A stretch of DNA of 64,000 nucleotides from Porcincola sp945869225 (GTDB lineage Bacteria > Bacillota > Clostridia > Lachnospirales > Lachnospiraceae). The stretch is from the NCBI RefSeq assembly GCF_052118625.1, contig NZ_JBQKGW010000004.1, positions 124,001-188,000 on the forward strand. Direction: 5' to 3'. Of the stretch, positions 33,421-42,186 are shown in pieces (positions within the stretch are counted from its first letter, which is position 1; every line of letters begins with the position of its first letter). A program made the position numbers and the translations under genes. The notes under the pieces were generated by a model. It was given only the letters and a program-made list of their open reading frames with translations, was not told the DNA's origin and did not search any database.

Positions 33421-35463
33421 TTACACCGTTCCCCACTGGTACACGGTCCTGCCGTCGGCATTCTCCGCGAACGGCCCGGGAAGCGGAGCGGCTCCTCTGT
33501 GCGCACCGAAGTAATCCTCTTGAAAGACGATTCTGCTGCCATCCGGGTTCTCAAACCGTTCTTCCGGCTCAAAGGCTTTTCCAAGTGTATCCGAGTCAAC
33601 GACGGCGTCCTTAAAGCCCGACTGTCTCAGCCATTCTCCGATGTTCGTCCTCAGAATGACGCTGCCATCCCGCTCCTCCACATTCGCATAAGGTGCTTCC
33701 GGAAGCATTGACGCATCAGGGATGCAGCCCTTTTTCTCATGCTTCCATGCTTCTGCCCCGTTCAGATAGAAGTTTCCCTCAGACCAGACGGGCAGCTTGT
33801 CAAAATGATGCGGTTCAAGCTTCTTCATATCCGGGACGTCCGAGTCCATATCGAACTGACCAATCCACTCCTCATAGGTCGGATAGCTGTCGAACACAGC
33901 CGTCCCAACCTTCCGGTTGTCCCAGTCCGCTGCGCCAGGCTCGCTGTCGCTGGCATTGAGGTAGTCCGCGGACGGCCATTTCTGCAAAAATACATTGTTG
34001 TAGAAGCGGTCGTCTCCGTGCAGGATGGTCATGAAGCCCATGACTTCCGTCCGGTGCGGGATGTGATACGGAGTGTAGCGCTGTCTCAGCAGACCGTCCA
34101 CGATCGCATCTGTTCCGCCTCCCACGACCGTAAAGGCTCCGCAGATGAGATTGTGCACCATCGCAACCCCCTCCGTCGCAAACCGAAGCGAGACATCGGA
34201 AAGCAGGATGTTGTTGTCGATCAGTGTCGGTCCGTGGCCGACCTCGACGAACAGATCCTGGCTGCACATGCCGCCCGGAAGCCGCTTTGCCCCCTCAGGC
34301 GCCTGATTGCGGTACAGCAGGTTCTGCGTGATTCTCGTCCCCTGTGCCTCCCAGTCGCACCAGATACCCATCGTGCAGTCATGGATCCAGTTTCTCCTGA
34401 TCGTCACATCGATGGCCGCGTGCATCTTGATGCCCGCAATCTCCGCGCCTCCAAGCTCCATCATATTGTTGATATGGTGGATATGGTTGTCCTCGATCAC
34501 GCTGAAGACACCGCCCATGCGGCCGATGATCCCGCCCTGCTCGCAGTCATGGATATTGTTGCGGCGGATGATATGGCTTCCGATCTTTTCCTTCAGCCAG
34601 CCATAGTACTGTCCTCTGCAGACCGCGTCTCGCTCCATCTGAGTCGGACTCTTCACGTGTTTTGTCGTAAAGTAATGGTCATTCTCCGGGTCATAGTACT
34701 TGCCCAGTCCGATGCCGGAGCACTTGCTGTTCGAGATCTCGCAGTCCTCGATGATCCACCCCTTTGACCAGTGCGGACCGATCATGCAGTCCTGGAAAGC
34801 GGCCGGCGGTGCCCAGGTCGTCGCAGCCTTTGTCACCACGAAACCGGAGACTGTGATGTACCCGATCCCCTCCTGCTGCGGCATGAAGCACTCTCTGCGA
34901 ACATTGATCTCCACATTTTCCTTGTTCGGGTCCTTGTCTTGGAAATTTGCATAGAAGACCGTCTCATCTCCGTCCTGCTCCGCGTACCACTGGTAAACAG
35001 ACTCCTCCGGCCGCCAGGAGTACGGGCTTTTCTCCGCCTTCAGGCAGTCCTCCAGCGTCCTCGCCTCATACAGCATCCGGTCATTCAGGTAGACCGCTCC
35101 GGTGTGTCTGCCCTTTCCGGCAAAGTACCAGTCGCCGTAGACATAGGTCGTATACGGATTGTAGTCCCCGAAGATGCCGTTCCTGACGCGTGCTGTCCAG
35201 ACAGTTCCCTGATACCGCTCCCAGTCTTCCAGCTTCTCCGCGCCGGTGATCACTGCACCGAGCTTTTTCTCGCTCCTGTAGATAATCCGTGCGTCCGGGC
35301 GCCCGGCGTTCTTCGGGTCTACATACTCGCGGTACACCCCGGGTGCCACAACAACCTCATCTCCAGGCTTCGCCACACTCGCGGCATCCTGAATATGCCG
35401 GAACGGCCTGTTCTCACTGCCGTCTCCCTGAAATGAGGCAGCAGCGTTGACATAGTAAATCAT
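33421..35463 (-). CDS. GH120 family beta-xylosidase-like beta-helix protein, copy A
   Basis: The 680-residue protein is a right-handed parallel beta-helix enzyme. From memory it matches XylC of Thermoanaerobacterium (family GH120) along its length: FGDYNPY, DPNKENVEINVRR, GPHWSKGWIIEDCEIS, EIAGIKMHAAIDV and the YHIPHRTEVMGF stretch. The catalytic Asp and Glu of XylC correspond to D370 in CDWEAQGTR and E407 in LFVEVGHGP; a 14-residue insertion lies between them. No signal peptide, so it should release xylose from imported xylo-oligosaccharides in the cytoplasm. GGGAG precedes the ATG. It forms an operon with the dehydrogenase upstream. Confidence 0.85.
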   Translation of the reverse strand: MIYYVNAAASFQGDGSENRPFRHIQDAASVAKPGDEVVVAPGVYREYVDPKNAGRPDARIIYRSEKKLGAVITGAEKLEDWERYQGTVWTARVRNGIFGDYNPYTTYVYGDWYFAGKGRHTGAVYLNDRMLYEARTLEDCLKAEKSPYSWRPEESVYQWYAEQDGDETVFYANFQDKDPNKENVEINVRRECFMPQQEGIGYITVSGFVVTKAATTWAPPAAFQDCMIGPHWSKGWIIEDCEISNSKCSGIGLGKYYDPENDHYFTTKHVKSPTQMERDAVCRGQYYGWLKEKIGSHIIRRNNIHDCEQGGIIGRMGGVFSVIEDNHIHHINNMMELGGAEIAGIKMHAAIDVTIRRNWIHDCTMGIWCDWEAQGTRITQNLLYRNQAPEGAKRLPGGMCSQDLFVEVGHGPTLIDNNILLSDVSLRFATEGVAMVHNLICGAFTVVGGGTDAIVDGLLRQRYTPYHIPHRTEVMGFMTILHGDDRFYNNVFLQKWPSADYLNASDSEPGAADWDNRKVGTAVFDSYPTYEEWIGQFDMDSDVPDMKKLEPHHFDKLPVWSEGNFYLNGAEAWKHEKKGCIPDASMLPEAPYANVEERDGSVILRTNIGEWLRQSGFKDAVVDSDTLGKAFEPEERFENPDGSRIVFQEDYFGAHRGAAPLPGPFAENADGRTVYQWGTV

Positions 35464-35475
35464 CCGTATCTCCCT

Positions 35476-36528
35476 TCACCCCTTGACCTTGATCACTGCC
35501 TTGACCAGATCCGTCCGATTATTGACACATTCCTGATAGGCATCATCGATATGATCGAAGTCAAACTCATGTGTGACAATCTGCTTGACATCAATGGCTC
35601 CCTTTGCAACTGCAGCAATCGCCTTCGGGAAGATATTTCTGTATCTGAAAACAGATTTGATTGTCAGTTCCTTATCCATGATCTGCGCAAAGCTATAGCT
35701 GATGTCTGACTGAACAGAAATCCCTACCAGAACAACGACACCGCCGCGCCTTGCAAGATAAGGTGTCTGCTGAATGCAGACTGCAGCCCCGCTCGTCTCA
35801 AAGACCTTGTCTGCCCCGCGTCCCCCGGTCAGTTCGGCAACACGCTCCAGCACATTCTCCTTCCCGCTGTTGATCACAACGTCTGCGCCCAGCTCTTTTG
35901 CCTTGTTAAGTCTGGCCTCCACGATATCCGCTACGATAATCTGCCCTGCTCCGTGAGCCTTCGCTGACAGAAGCGTGCAAAGTCCGATGCACCCGCTCCC
36001 CAGAATGACCACGGTATCTCCGACGCCAACGCCGCCCTGGTTCGCCGCGTGAAAACCGACAGACAGCGGTTCGATCAATGCGCCTTCCTTTGTGCTGACA
36101 TTGTCAGGAAGCTTGAAGCACCAGTCTGCGGGATGCTCGATGAATTCCTCGTTACAGCCGGGAACCGGCGGGGTAGCGAGAAACTGTACATCCGGGCACA
36201 GATTATAATATCCGGTTTTGCAGAACTCACAATGTCCGCAGGTGACACCCGGCTCCAGCGCAACCCGGTCTCCAACCTGAAGATTTGTGACACCCTCTCC
36301 AACCTCGACAACTGTTCCTGCCGCCTCATGCCCCAGCATATAATCCTGCGTCAGGTCAACTGTATAAGCGCCAACCTTACCGGCATGATAATAATGAATA
36401 TCTGACCCGCAGATCCCGATGTATTCCAATGCTACAACTACATTTCCCGGTCCCGCAGCAGGTTTTTCAATCTCTTTGATGATCATATGATCAAGCCCTC
36501 TCATGAAGGCTCCCTTCTGAGTTGCCAT
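35476..36528 (-). CDS. Zinc-dependent polyol/sorbitol dehydrogenase-like enzyme
   Basis: This 350-residue medium-chain dehydrogenase has catalytic zinc ligands in ICGSDIHYY and LGHEAAG, the four structural-zinc cysteines in CGHCEFCKTGYYNLC, and the NAD loop VVILGSGCIGLCTLL. The acidic residue in VADIVEAR favours NAD. It resembles L-iditol/sorbitol and xylitol dehydrogenases. Set between two GH120 genes it may handle xylitol, a xylose-derived polyol, or an aldose from hemicellulose. The ATG at 36528 has GAGGAA upstream; the open frame reaches 36588. Confidence 0.85.
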   Translation of the reverse strand: MATQKGAFMRGLDHMIIKEIEKPAAGPGNVVVALEYIGICGSDIHYYHAGKVGAYTVDLTQDYMLGHEAAGTVVEVGEGVTNLQVGDRVALEPGVTCGHCEFCKTGYYNLCPDVQFLATPPVPGCNEEFIEHPADWCFKLPDNVSTKEGALIEPLSVGFHAANQGGVGVGDTVVILGSGCIGLCTLLSAKAHGAGQIIVADIVEARLNKAKELGADVVINSGKENVLERVAELTGGRGADKVFETSGAAVCIQQTPYLARRGGVVVLVGISVQSDISYSFAQIMDKELTIKSVFRYRNIFPKAIAAVAKGAIDVKQIVTHEFDFDHIDDAYQECVNNRTDLVKAVIKVKG

Positions 36529-36674
36529 CTTTTTATTCCTCGCTTTCTCTCTTGTCATTCTGATCAGCAGCCCCTGCCTTCCAGGCACTGCTCAGGCTTA
36601 TTACACCCTCCATATCAGCCATGCCCCTGTTTTCCGGCATCATCTCACGTTCATTCCCGGCAGGCTGCCATTTT

Positions 36675-38693
36675 TCAGAAGACAATCATTTCATCCTGAA
36701 TCTCCGCAAATGGTCCTGCAGCCGGCTCGATTCCTCTTGGATGATCGAAATAATCCAGGTTAAATACAATTGGCTTTCCATCCGGCTCCTCGAACCGCTG
36801 TTCAGGTTCAAACGCCATCCCAAGTGTATCGGTCGAAACCACCGGGCATGTTCCCGTCGGAAGAGCTCTCATCAGGTCCGTCCTCAGCACCATCTGCCCC
36901 TGTTCCGATTCCAGAAGTTCAATGTGCACCTGATGTTCTCTGTCCACAATGGCACCCGATTCATGATTGAAAGGCTGCGCTCCGTTGAAGTAGAGATTGC
37001 CGCTTGTCATTACCGGAAGATGGTCATAGTAGAAATCCCGGCACACGCCATCCTGTCCATGATAGCCCGCAAAGGTCTCCTTATACATCTCCAAATCCGG
37101 ATAATCGTCATAGGGCTTCGTTCCGCAGACAAACTGATATTCATTCCGACCATAAACGTCGTGTTCCTCTGCATAGGCAATATAGTCCTTCCGGATCGGT
37201 CTCTGGACAAATATATTGTTGTAGAAACGGGCATCTCCGTGAAGAATCGTCATGAACCCTGCCACATCTGTTCCGTGCGGCACATGGTATGGTGTATAGC
37301 GGTTTGTCGGGAACTTCTTCCCACCGTTGTCTGTTCCGCCGCCTACCCATGTAAATGACCCGCAGATCAGATTATGGACAAATGCGATCCCCTGCGCGCT
37401 GATTCTTGCCGCGCAGTCCGACAGCAGAAGATTGTTGTCAACCAGAGTCGGACCGTGAGAAACCTCTATGAACAGATCCTCGCCGAGCGACAGACCTGTT
37501 CCGATTCTGGTTCCTTCCGGTGTCGTGTTGTCGTGGAACAGGTTCTGTGTAACCCTTGTCCCCTGGGCCTCCCAGTCCAGCCAGATTCCTCTTGTACAAT
37601 GATGAATATGATTTCTCCGGTAGGTCACATCAATGGCGGCATGCATCTTGATCCCGCCGATCTCGGCTCCGGTAAGATCCTGCTTGTTGTTGATGTGGTG
37701 AATCTCGTTGTCCTCAATCAGAGAAAAAACACCGCCAAGATGGCCGACGATTCCCGTCTGTCCGCAGTCATGAATATTGCAGCGCCTGACCACGTGGGAA
37801 CCGACTGTTTCCCTTGACCATCCTTCCCGCTGCGCCTGGCAGACACAGTCCCTTTGGGTCTGCGTCCCGTCCTTGAAAAACCAGGTCGACCACTTATTTT
37901 CATTTCCCTTCTGAAGATACTTTCCGAGGGAAATACCGCTGCATCTTGAGTCTGAAATCTCGCAGTCCTCTATAATCCAGCCCTTTGACCAGTGTGGCCC
38001 GACCATCCCGTCCTGGAATGCTGTCGGTGGCGCCCATTGTGTCGCCGCCTGACGGATTACAAATCCAGAGAGCGTAATATAGCTAATTCCCTCCTTTGAT
38101 GGGAAGAAGCACCGCCGCCTCACATTGATTTCCACATTCTCTTTGTTCGGATCAGCCCCCTGAAAATTTGCATAGATCAGTGTTTCATCTTTCCGCCCGT
38201 CCTGGCAGGTATACCACTTGTGTTTTGTAAATGGAACATCCCAGGATTCTTCATAGAAAACCGGGTGAAGCACTTCGTCAAGCGAGGGTACCTCATACAT
38301 AGCTTTTCCGTTCAGATAAAGTTCTCCCGTATGAACTGGCTGTGTTGCAAAGTACCAGTCTCCCTTTACGGGCGTTGTATATGGATTGTAATCTCCGAAC
38401 ACCCCGTTGGAGATATGTGCAAGATAGGTATCTCCCTCATAGTGTTCCCAGCGACCTGTCTTTTCAGCTCCTGTGATGATTGCTTTTCCCTTTTCCAGAG
38501 AGCGGTAGGTGATGCGGTGCCTGTCGTCTGTACCGCCCACTGCTGGATCTACCTCTTCACGATAGACGCCCGGAAGGACCGAAATCACATCCCCCGGCAC
38601 CGCACAAGCCGCAGCTTCCCCGATGGTTCTGAATGGGTGATTTCTGGAGCCATCGCCCGATCTGAGTGCGGTTGATGATACAAAATATTCCAT
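36675..38693 (-). CDS. GH120 family beta-xylosidase-like beta-helix protein, copy B
   Basis: The 672-residue paralogue of the gene at 33421-35463 shares the same block order, including FGDYNPYTT, ADPNKENVEINVRR, GPHWSKGWIIEDCEIS and WLDWEAQGTR. The predicted catalytic residues are D373 and E410 (LFIEVSHGP), with the same 14-residue insertion between them as copy A. No signal peptide. GGGAG precedes the ATG. It directly follows the ABC permease genes (43-base gap), supporting a role on the imported substrate. The two copies differ through most of the sequence and may prefer different chain lengths or linkages. Confidence 0.85.
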   Translation of the reverse strand: MEYFVSSTALRSGDGSRNHPFRTIGEAAACAVPGDVISVLPGVYREEVDPAVGGTDDRHRITYRSLEKGKAIITGAEKTGRWEHYEGDTYLAHISNGVFGDYNPYTTPVKGDWYFATQPVHTGELYLNGKAMYEVPSLDEVLHPVFYEESWDVPFTKHKWYTCQDGRKDETLIYANFQGADPNKENVEINVRRRCFFPSKEGISYITLSGFVIRQAATQWAPPTAFQDGMVGPHWSKGWIIEDCEISDSRCSGISLGKYLQKGNENKWSTWFFKDGTQTQRDCVCQAQREGWSRETVGSHVVRRCNIHDCGQTGIVGHLGGVFSLIEDNEIHHINNKQDLTGAEIGGIKMHAAIDVTYRRNHIHHCTRGIWLDWEAQGTRVTQNLFHDNTTPEGTRIGTGLSLGEDLFIEVSHGPTLVDNNLLLSDCAARISAQGIAFVHNLICGSFTWVGGGTDNGGKKFPTNRYTPYHVPHGTDVAGFMTILHGDARFYNNIFVQRPIRKDYIAYAEEHDVYGRNEYQFVCGTKPYDDYPDLEMYKETFAGYHGQDGVCRDFYYDHLPVMTSGNLYFNGAQPFNHESGAIVDREHQVHIELLESEQGQMVLRTDLMRALPTGTCPVVSTDTLGMAFEPEQRFEEPDGKPIVFNLDYFDHPRGIEPAAGPFAEIQDEMIVF

Positions 38694-38736
38694 GTTGTCT
38701 CCCTGTTTGAATGACTTTTGGACCTGCTGTTCGCAT

Positions 38737-39576
38737 TCATCCCTTGACGGCGCCCGCCATCATGCCCTTGATCAGCTTGTCCTGTCCGAAAATGAATACA
38801 ATGATCATCGGCAGGATCGATATGAACAGCACCGTCAGAATCATCGGTGTATTCATGGTGTACTGCCCCTGGAACTCATTGACAGCAAGCGGAAGCGTTC
38901 TGTTAGCTGCGCTCTGTGTCAATGTCAAAGCAAAGCTGAATTCATTCCAGATATTGACGCCATCATAGATGACAAGTGTTGCCAGGCCTGGCTTCACAAG
39001 CGGAAGCATCACTTTTCCAAACATCTGATATCTGCCGCAGCCGTCAATCTCCGCCGCTTCCTCCAGCTCCTTCGGGATCGTTGCCATGAAGGTTGTCAGA
39101 ATGAATACAGAAATCGGAAGATTGAATGCCACATATGGTCCGATCAATGCCCAGATACTATCGTACAGGCCTGTTTTCACACTCATCAGATACAGCGGAA
39201 GAAGCGTGATATGAATCGGAATCGACATGCAGGCAACGATGAATCCATGTATCGGTTTGTTCATCCTGAACTTCCATCTGGAAAGCGGATAGGAAGCAAA
39301 CGCACTGAATGAAAGAAGGATCACCAGCGTAACGACCAGAACAACCAGGGAATTCAGAATGTATCTCCAGATTCTTCCGGATTCAAACAGGGCTTTGTAA
39401 TTGCCCAGATAAAATCCTTCCGGAAGTGCAAATACCCCATTGTTCATCATTTCAAACTGCTGCTTAAACGTGCTCATGATCAGAAAGACCAGAGGGGTCA
39501 GACAGATCAGGAACCAGAGAACCACCAGAACCGCAACAATGATGGAGGACGGTCTGAACTTTTTCTTTGAATTCAT
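38737..39576 (-). CDS. Carbohydrate ABC transporter permease, MalG type (xylo-oligosaccharide locus)
   Basis: 279-residue permease with six hydrophobic segments and the EAA loop EEAAEIDGCGRYQMFGKVMLP. It pairs with the permease encoded 3 bases upstream. GGAGG precedes the ATG. No ATPase gene lies in this locus either, so both sugar transporters in the window probably share one encoded elsewhere. Substrate inferred as xylo-oligosaccharides from the adjacent GH120 genes. Confidence 0.9.
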   Translation of the reverse strand: MNSKKKFRPSSIIVAVLVVLWFLICLTPLVFLIMSTFKQQFEMMNNGVFALPEGFYLGNYKALFESGRIWRYILNSLVVLVVTLVILLSFSAFASYPLSRWKFRMNKPIHGFIVACMSIPIHITLLPLYLMSVKTGLYDSIWALIGPYVAFNLPISVFILTTFMATIPKELEEAAEIDGCGRYQMFGKVMLPLVKPGLATLVIYDGVNIWNEFSFALTLTQSAANRTLPLAVNEFQGQYTMNTPMILTVLFISILPMIIVFIFGQDKLIKGMMAGAVKG

Positions 39577-39579
39577 GAC

Positions 39580-40470
39580 TTAGTCCTCCTTCCGGTTGAG
39601 CAGTCTCATCGTCACAATCGCGATGAGCGAAATCAGGATAAACATGCCGCAGGCAAGTGTGGATGCATATCCGTTTCTATGGGATTCAAATGCCATGGAA
39701 TACATGTAGGTTGCCATGAGCTCTGAAGCATGGCTTGGTCCGCCCTTTGTAAGAACATAGACCAGATCGAAGTACTTCAATGAACCGACCATGGATAGAA
39801 TCACCGCGCTCTTGATGGTCGGTTTCAGAAGCGGCAATGCAACTCTCCAGAAATACTGTCTTTCCGTTGCTCCGTCAATCATCGCTGCTTCCTTGACATC
39901 CTCGGATAATCCGCTGTATCCGGCCAGGTAATAGACCATATAGAATGGTGTAAACTGCCATGAAATAATGAAGATGCAGGTCAGAAGAACCTTCCCCGGG
40001 TTTCCGAGCAGGTCCACTCTTCCTCCTCCGAACAGCTGGGACAATCCTGTGACAAAACCTGTGTTTGCATCCAGTGCATAGCGGAACAGGTAGCCGATTG
40101 CAACCGAGCTCATGAGCATCGGGATGAACCAGATGACCTTTGCCACATTCCCCTTGCGTCCGACCTTGTCCAGCCAGGTTGCAAGGGCGATACCGATCGG
40201 CATCTGAATACAAATTGACAGCACCATCACGATCAGGTTGTTTCCAAATGCCTTCCAAAACACCTTATCGTGGAACATTTCCTTCCAGTTGCCGAAACCA
40301 ACGAACAGTTTGTCCGTAATGCCGTTCCAGTCATATGCACTCGTCGCAAAAGAATCGATGATCGGATAGATAATAAAAATTGCGATCACAAGCAGTGCCG
40401 GAAACAGGAATACTGTCGAAGCCACTGCAATGGATTTCTTTCGTCTGAATGCGAGAGAAGTCTGCTGCAT
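39580..40470 (-). CDS. Sugar ABC transporter permease, MalF type (xylo-oligosaccharide locus)
   Basis: 296-residue permease with six hydrophobic segments; the EAA loop is KEAAMIDGATERQYFWRVALP. The open frame reaches 40533, but the ATG at 40470 is preceded by GAGAGGG and gives a basic N-terminus before the first helix, so I prefer it. It is separated from the binding-protein gene by 129 bases that hold a strong hairpin. Confidence 0.9.
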   Translation of the reverse strand: MQQTSLAFRRKKSIAVASTVFLFPALLVIAIFIIYPIIDSFATSAYDWNGITDKLFVGFGNWKEMFHDKVFWKAFGNNLIVMVLSICIQMPIGIALATWLDKVGRKGNVAKVIWFIPMLMSSVAIGYLFRYALDANTGFVTGLSQLFGGGRVDLLGNPGKVLLTCIFIISWQFTPFYMVYYLAGYSGLSEDVKEAAMIDGATERQYFWRVALPLLKPTIKSAVILSMVGSLKYFDLVYVLTKGGPSHASELMATYMYSMAFESHRNGYASTLACGMFILISLIAIVTMRLLNRKED

Positions 40471-40518
40471 CTTTCCCTCTCTTTCTCTCTGCACTTCTTT
40501 CTGCAGGCCATTTCCGAA

Positions 40519-40553
40519 AGATGGGGTTGCCACTCCTCATGGCAGCCCCATCT
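40519..40553 (-). terminator. Intercistronic hairpin after the xylo-oligosaccharide binding protein gene
   Basis: Arms AGATGGGG-T-TGCCA and TGGCA-G-CCCCATCT with a 7-base loop. On the minus strand no T run follows, so it is more likely an mRNA-stabilising or partial-termination element setting a high binding protein to permease ratio. Confidence 0.6.
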
Positions 40554-40599
40554 TATAATCATCTATAAGTAAATCACGGATTAGGCAGCCGCCCGGTCA

Positions 40600-41931
40600 T
40601 CAGGCCTCTGTCTCAGCTGACTCTGCCTCAGTCGACGCTGTTCCCTTCTTTGAAAGGTAAGCGGTCATTGCATCCTGAAGCTCCTTGTCTGCCTCGGCCG
40701 GTGTGATTGTCTTTCCGAAAATTTCCTGGCTGGTTGTCTTGTGAACCTCCGCAACCTCGCTCGGCAGATACTGGTCATACCAGAGCTGGATGCCCTTTGC
40801 CTTGCTGATCGTATCCAGGACTTCCTGGACAACCGGGTCGCTTGTCTTAAAGGACTTCAGCGGGATAATCTTTGCAAGATCGGTACGTTCCTTTACTGCC
40901 TCATCATCAAGCAGGGACTGAATGACCTTGAAGGCTGCTTCCTTGTCGGCGCACTTATTCGACACAACATAGAGGTTGTCACCGATGGTGCCGAGGCAGA
41001 GAGACTGATCCGCCTTCGAATCCGGAATCTCCGGGAACGGGAAGAATCCAAGCTTCCCGTCGTCAAGGAACTGCTTGTTCTCACCGGCAATGGTCATCGT
41101 GAACCAGGAGCCCATCAGATCCATCGCTGCGCTTCCTGTATAGAACAGCGCACGTGCCTGGCCGGAGTCATCATCCATGCCGTTGAATCCGTCACAGAAG
41201 TATCCCTTGTCGACCCAATCCTGAATCTTGGTTCCGGCGAACTCGAATGCATCATTCTCGAAAGAGCCCTTGCCCGCTGCCGCATCAGCAAATGGCTCCA
41301 GTCCGCCATAGCGGGTCGCCAGATACTGGAAAAACATCGAGCCCGTCCACTTTGTCGCGTTAGCAAGTGCAAACGGAGCCACGCCATTTTCGACAAGCGT
41401 GTCACAGATCTTCTCAAGATCATCAAGTGTCTTCGGCTCCTCAAGATTGTATTTATCGAACACATCCTTGTTGTAGAAGATTCCGGCAACGGAGATGTTC
41501 TCAACAGGAACTGCCCAGATCTTATCCTTGTAGGTGCACTGTGCGATGCCGGCATCCACGAACTGATCCTTGTAGTTGTCCTTGTTCATGTATTCTGTCA
41601 GATCTGCGATCAGTCCCTGATCCGCGTAATCGTACATCGTCTGTCCGCCCCAGGTAATGAAGATATCCGGGAGGGTTCCGGCCTGCGCCGCGAGAGATAC
41701 ATCTGTCTTGAATGTATCATTCTGCTTCTGGACAACCTCGACGTCATAATCCGGGTTCGCCTCCATGAAGCGGTCGACAGAACCCTGAATGACATTCGCC
41801 ATCTCGCCTGTCTGGATATGCCAGAGTGTCAGCTTGGTCTTTCCGGCTGCCTGTACTGTTGTCATGGATCCTGCCATCAGAGACAGGAGCATCGTTCCGC
41901 TGAGAACTGCAGATATCGCTTTCCGATTCAT
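40600..41931 (-). CDS. Extracellular sugar-binding protein of the xylo-oligosaccharide ABC transporter
   Basis: 443-residue solute-binding family 1 protein. The signal peptide is MNRK plus a hydrophobic core to about residue 27, with likely cleavage after VQA. No lipobox cysteine, so anchoring is unclear. The mature part starts with KTKLTLWHIQTGEM and contains DIFITWGGQTMYDYA; it ends in an acidic Thr/Glu tail. The ATG at 41931 has GGAGG 6 bases upstream; the open frame reaches 42081. It is the first gene of the minus-strand locus and divergent from the AraC regulator. Confidence 0.87.
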   Translation of the reverse strand: MNRKAISAVLSGTMLLSLMAGSMTTVQAAGKTKLTLWHIQTGEMANVIQGSVDRFMEANPDYDVEVVQKQNDTFKTDVSLAAQAGTLPDIFITWGGQTMYDYADQGLIADLTEYMNKDNYKDQFVDAGIAQCTYKDKIWAVPVENISVAGIFYNKDVFDKYNLEEPKTLDDLEKICDTLVENGVAPFALANATKWTGSMFFQYLATRYGGLEPFADAAAGKGSFENDAFEFAGTKIQDWVDKGYFCDGFNGMDDDSGQARALFYTGSAAMDLMGSWFTMTIAGENKQFLDDGKLGFFPFPEIPDSKADQSLCLGTIGDNLYVVSNKCADKEAAFKVIQSLLDDEAVKERTDLAKIIPLKSFKTSDPVVQEVLDTISKAKGIQLWYDQYLPSEVAEVHKTTSQEIFGKTITPAEADKELQDAMTAYLSKKGTASTEAESAETEA

Positions 41932-42062
41932 CTTATCCTCCATACATAATTCGCAAAAAATCATTCTTATCCGCGGCGGACTGGCCACCCCGCCACGTGA
42001 AATTCCGGCTGCAGCTTGTTCCTTTCGGTGACAACATCCTATCAGATCACTCCGATACCTTC

Positions 42063-42095
42063 TATCAATTTTCTTTGACATATATCAGTTTTCTT
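42063..42095. promoter_or_regulatory. Direct-repeat operator, probable AraC-family site
   Basis: TATCAATTTTCTT (42063-42075) and TATCAGTTTTCTT (42083-42095) differ at one base and repeat with a 20-bp period, two helical turns, as AraC-family dimers bind. The site lies between the divergent araC-type gene and binding-protein gene. Confidence 0.7.
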
Positions 42096-42103
42096 GGTAT
42101 ATT
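42075..42103 (+). promoter_or_regulatory. Promoter of the AraC-type regulator gene
   Basis: TTGACA (42075-42080), a 17-base spacer and TATATT (42098-42103). The second operator half-site lies inside the spacer, so the regulator probably represses itself. Confidence 0.78.
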
Positions 42104-42186
42104 TCTTGTCTGAAATGCAGCATCATGACGTAAAACAGGTGTAAATCTTGTTCATTTCCACGATGTTCACAAAGGAGGACTATGCA

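Noticed and set aside
33739..34767. A plus-strand open frame of about 340 codons
   Set aside because: Antisense to GH120 copy A, which is supported by family blocks and catalytic residues.
40741..41949. A plus-strand open frame of about 400 codons
   Set aside because: Antisense to the xylo-oligosaccharide binding protein gene; no domain, no ribosome site, skewed composition.
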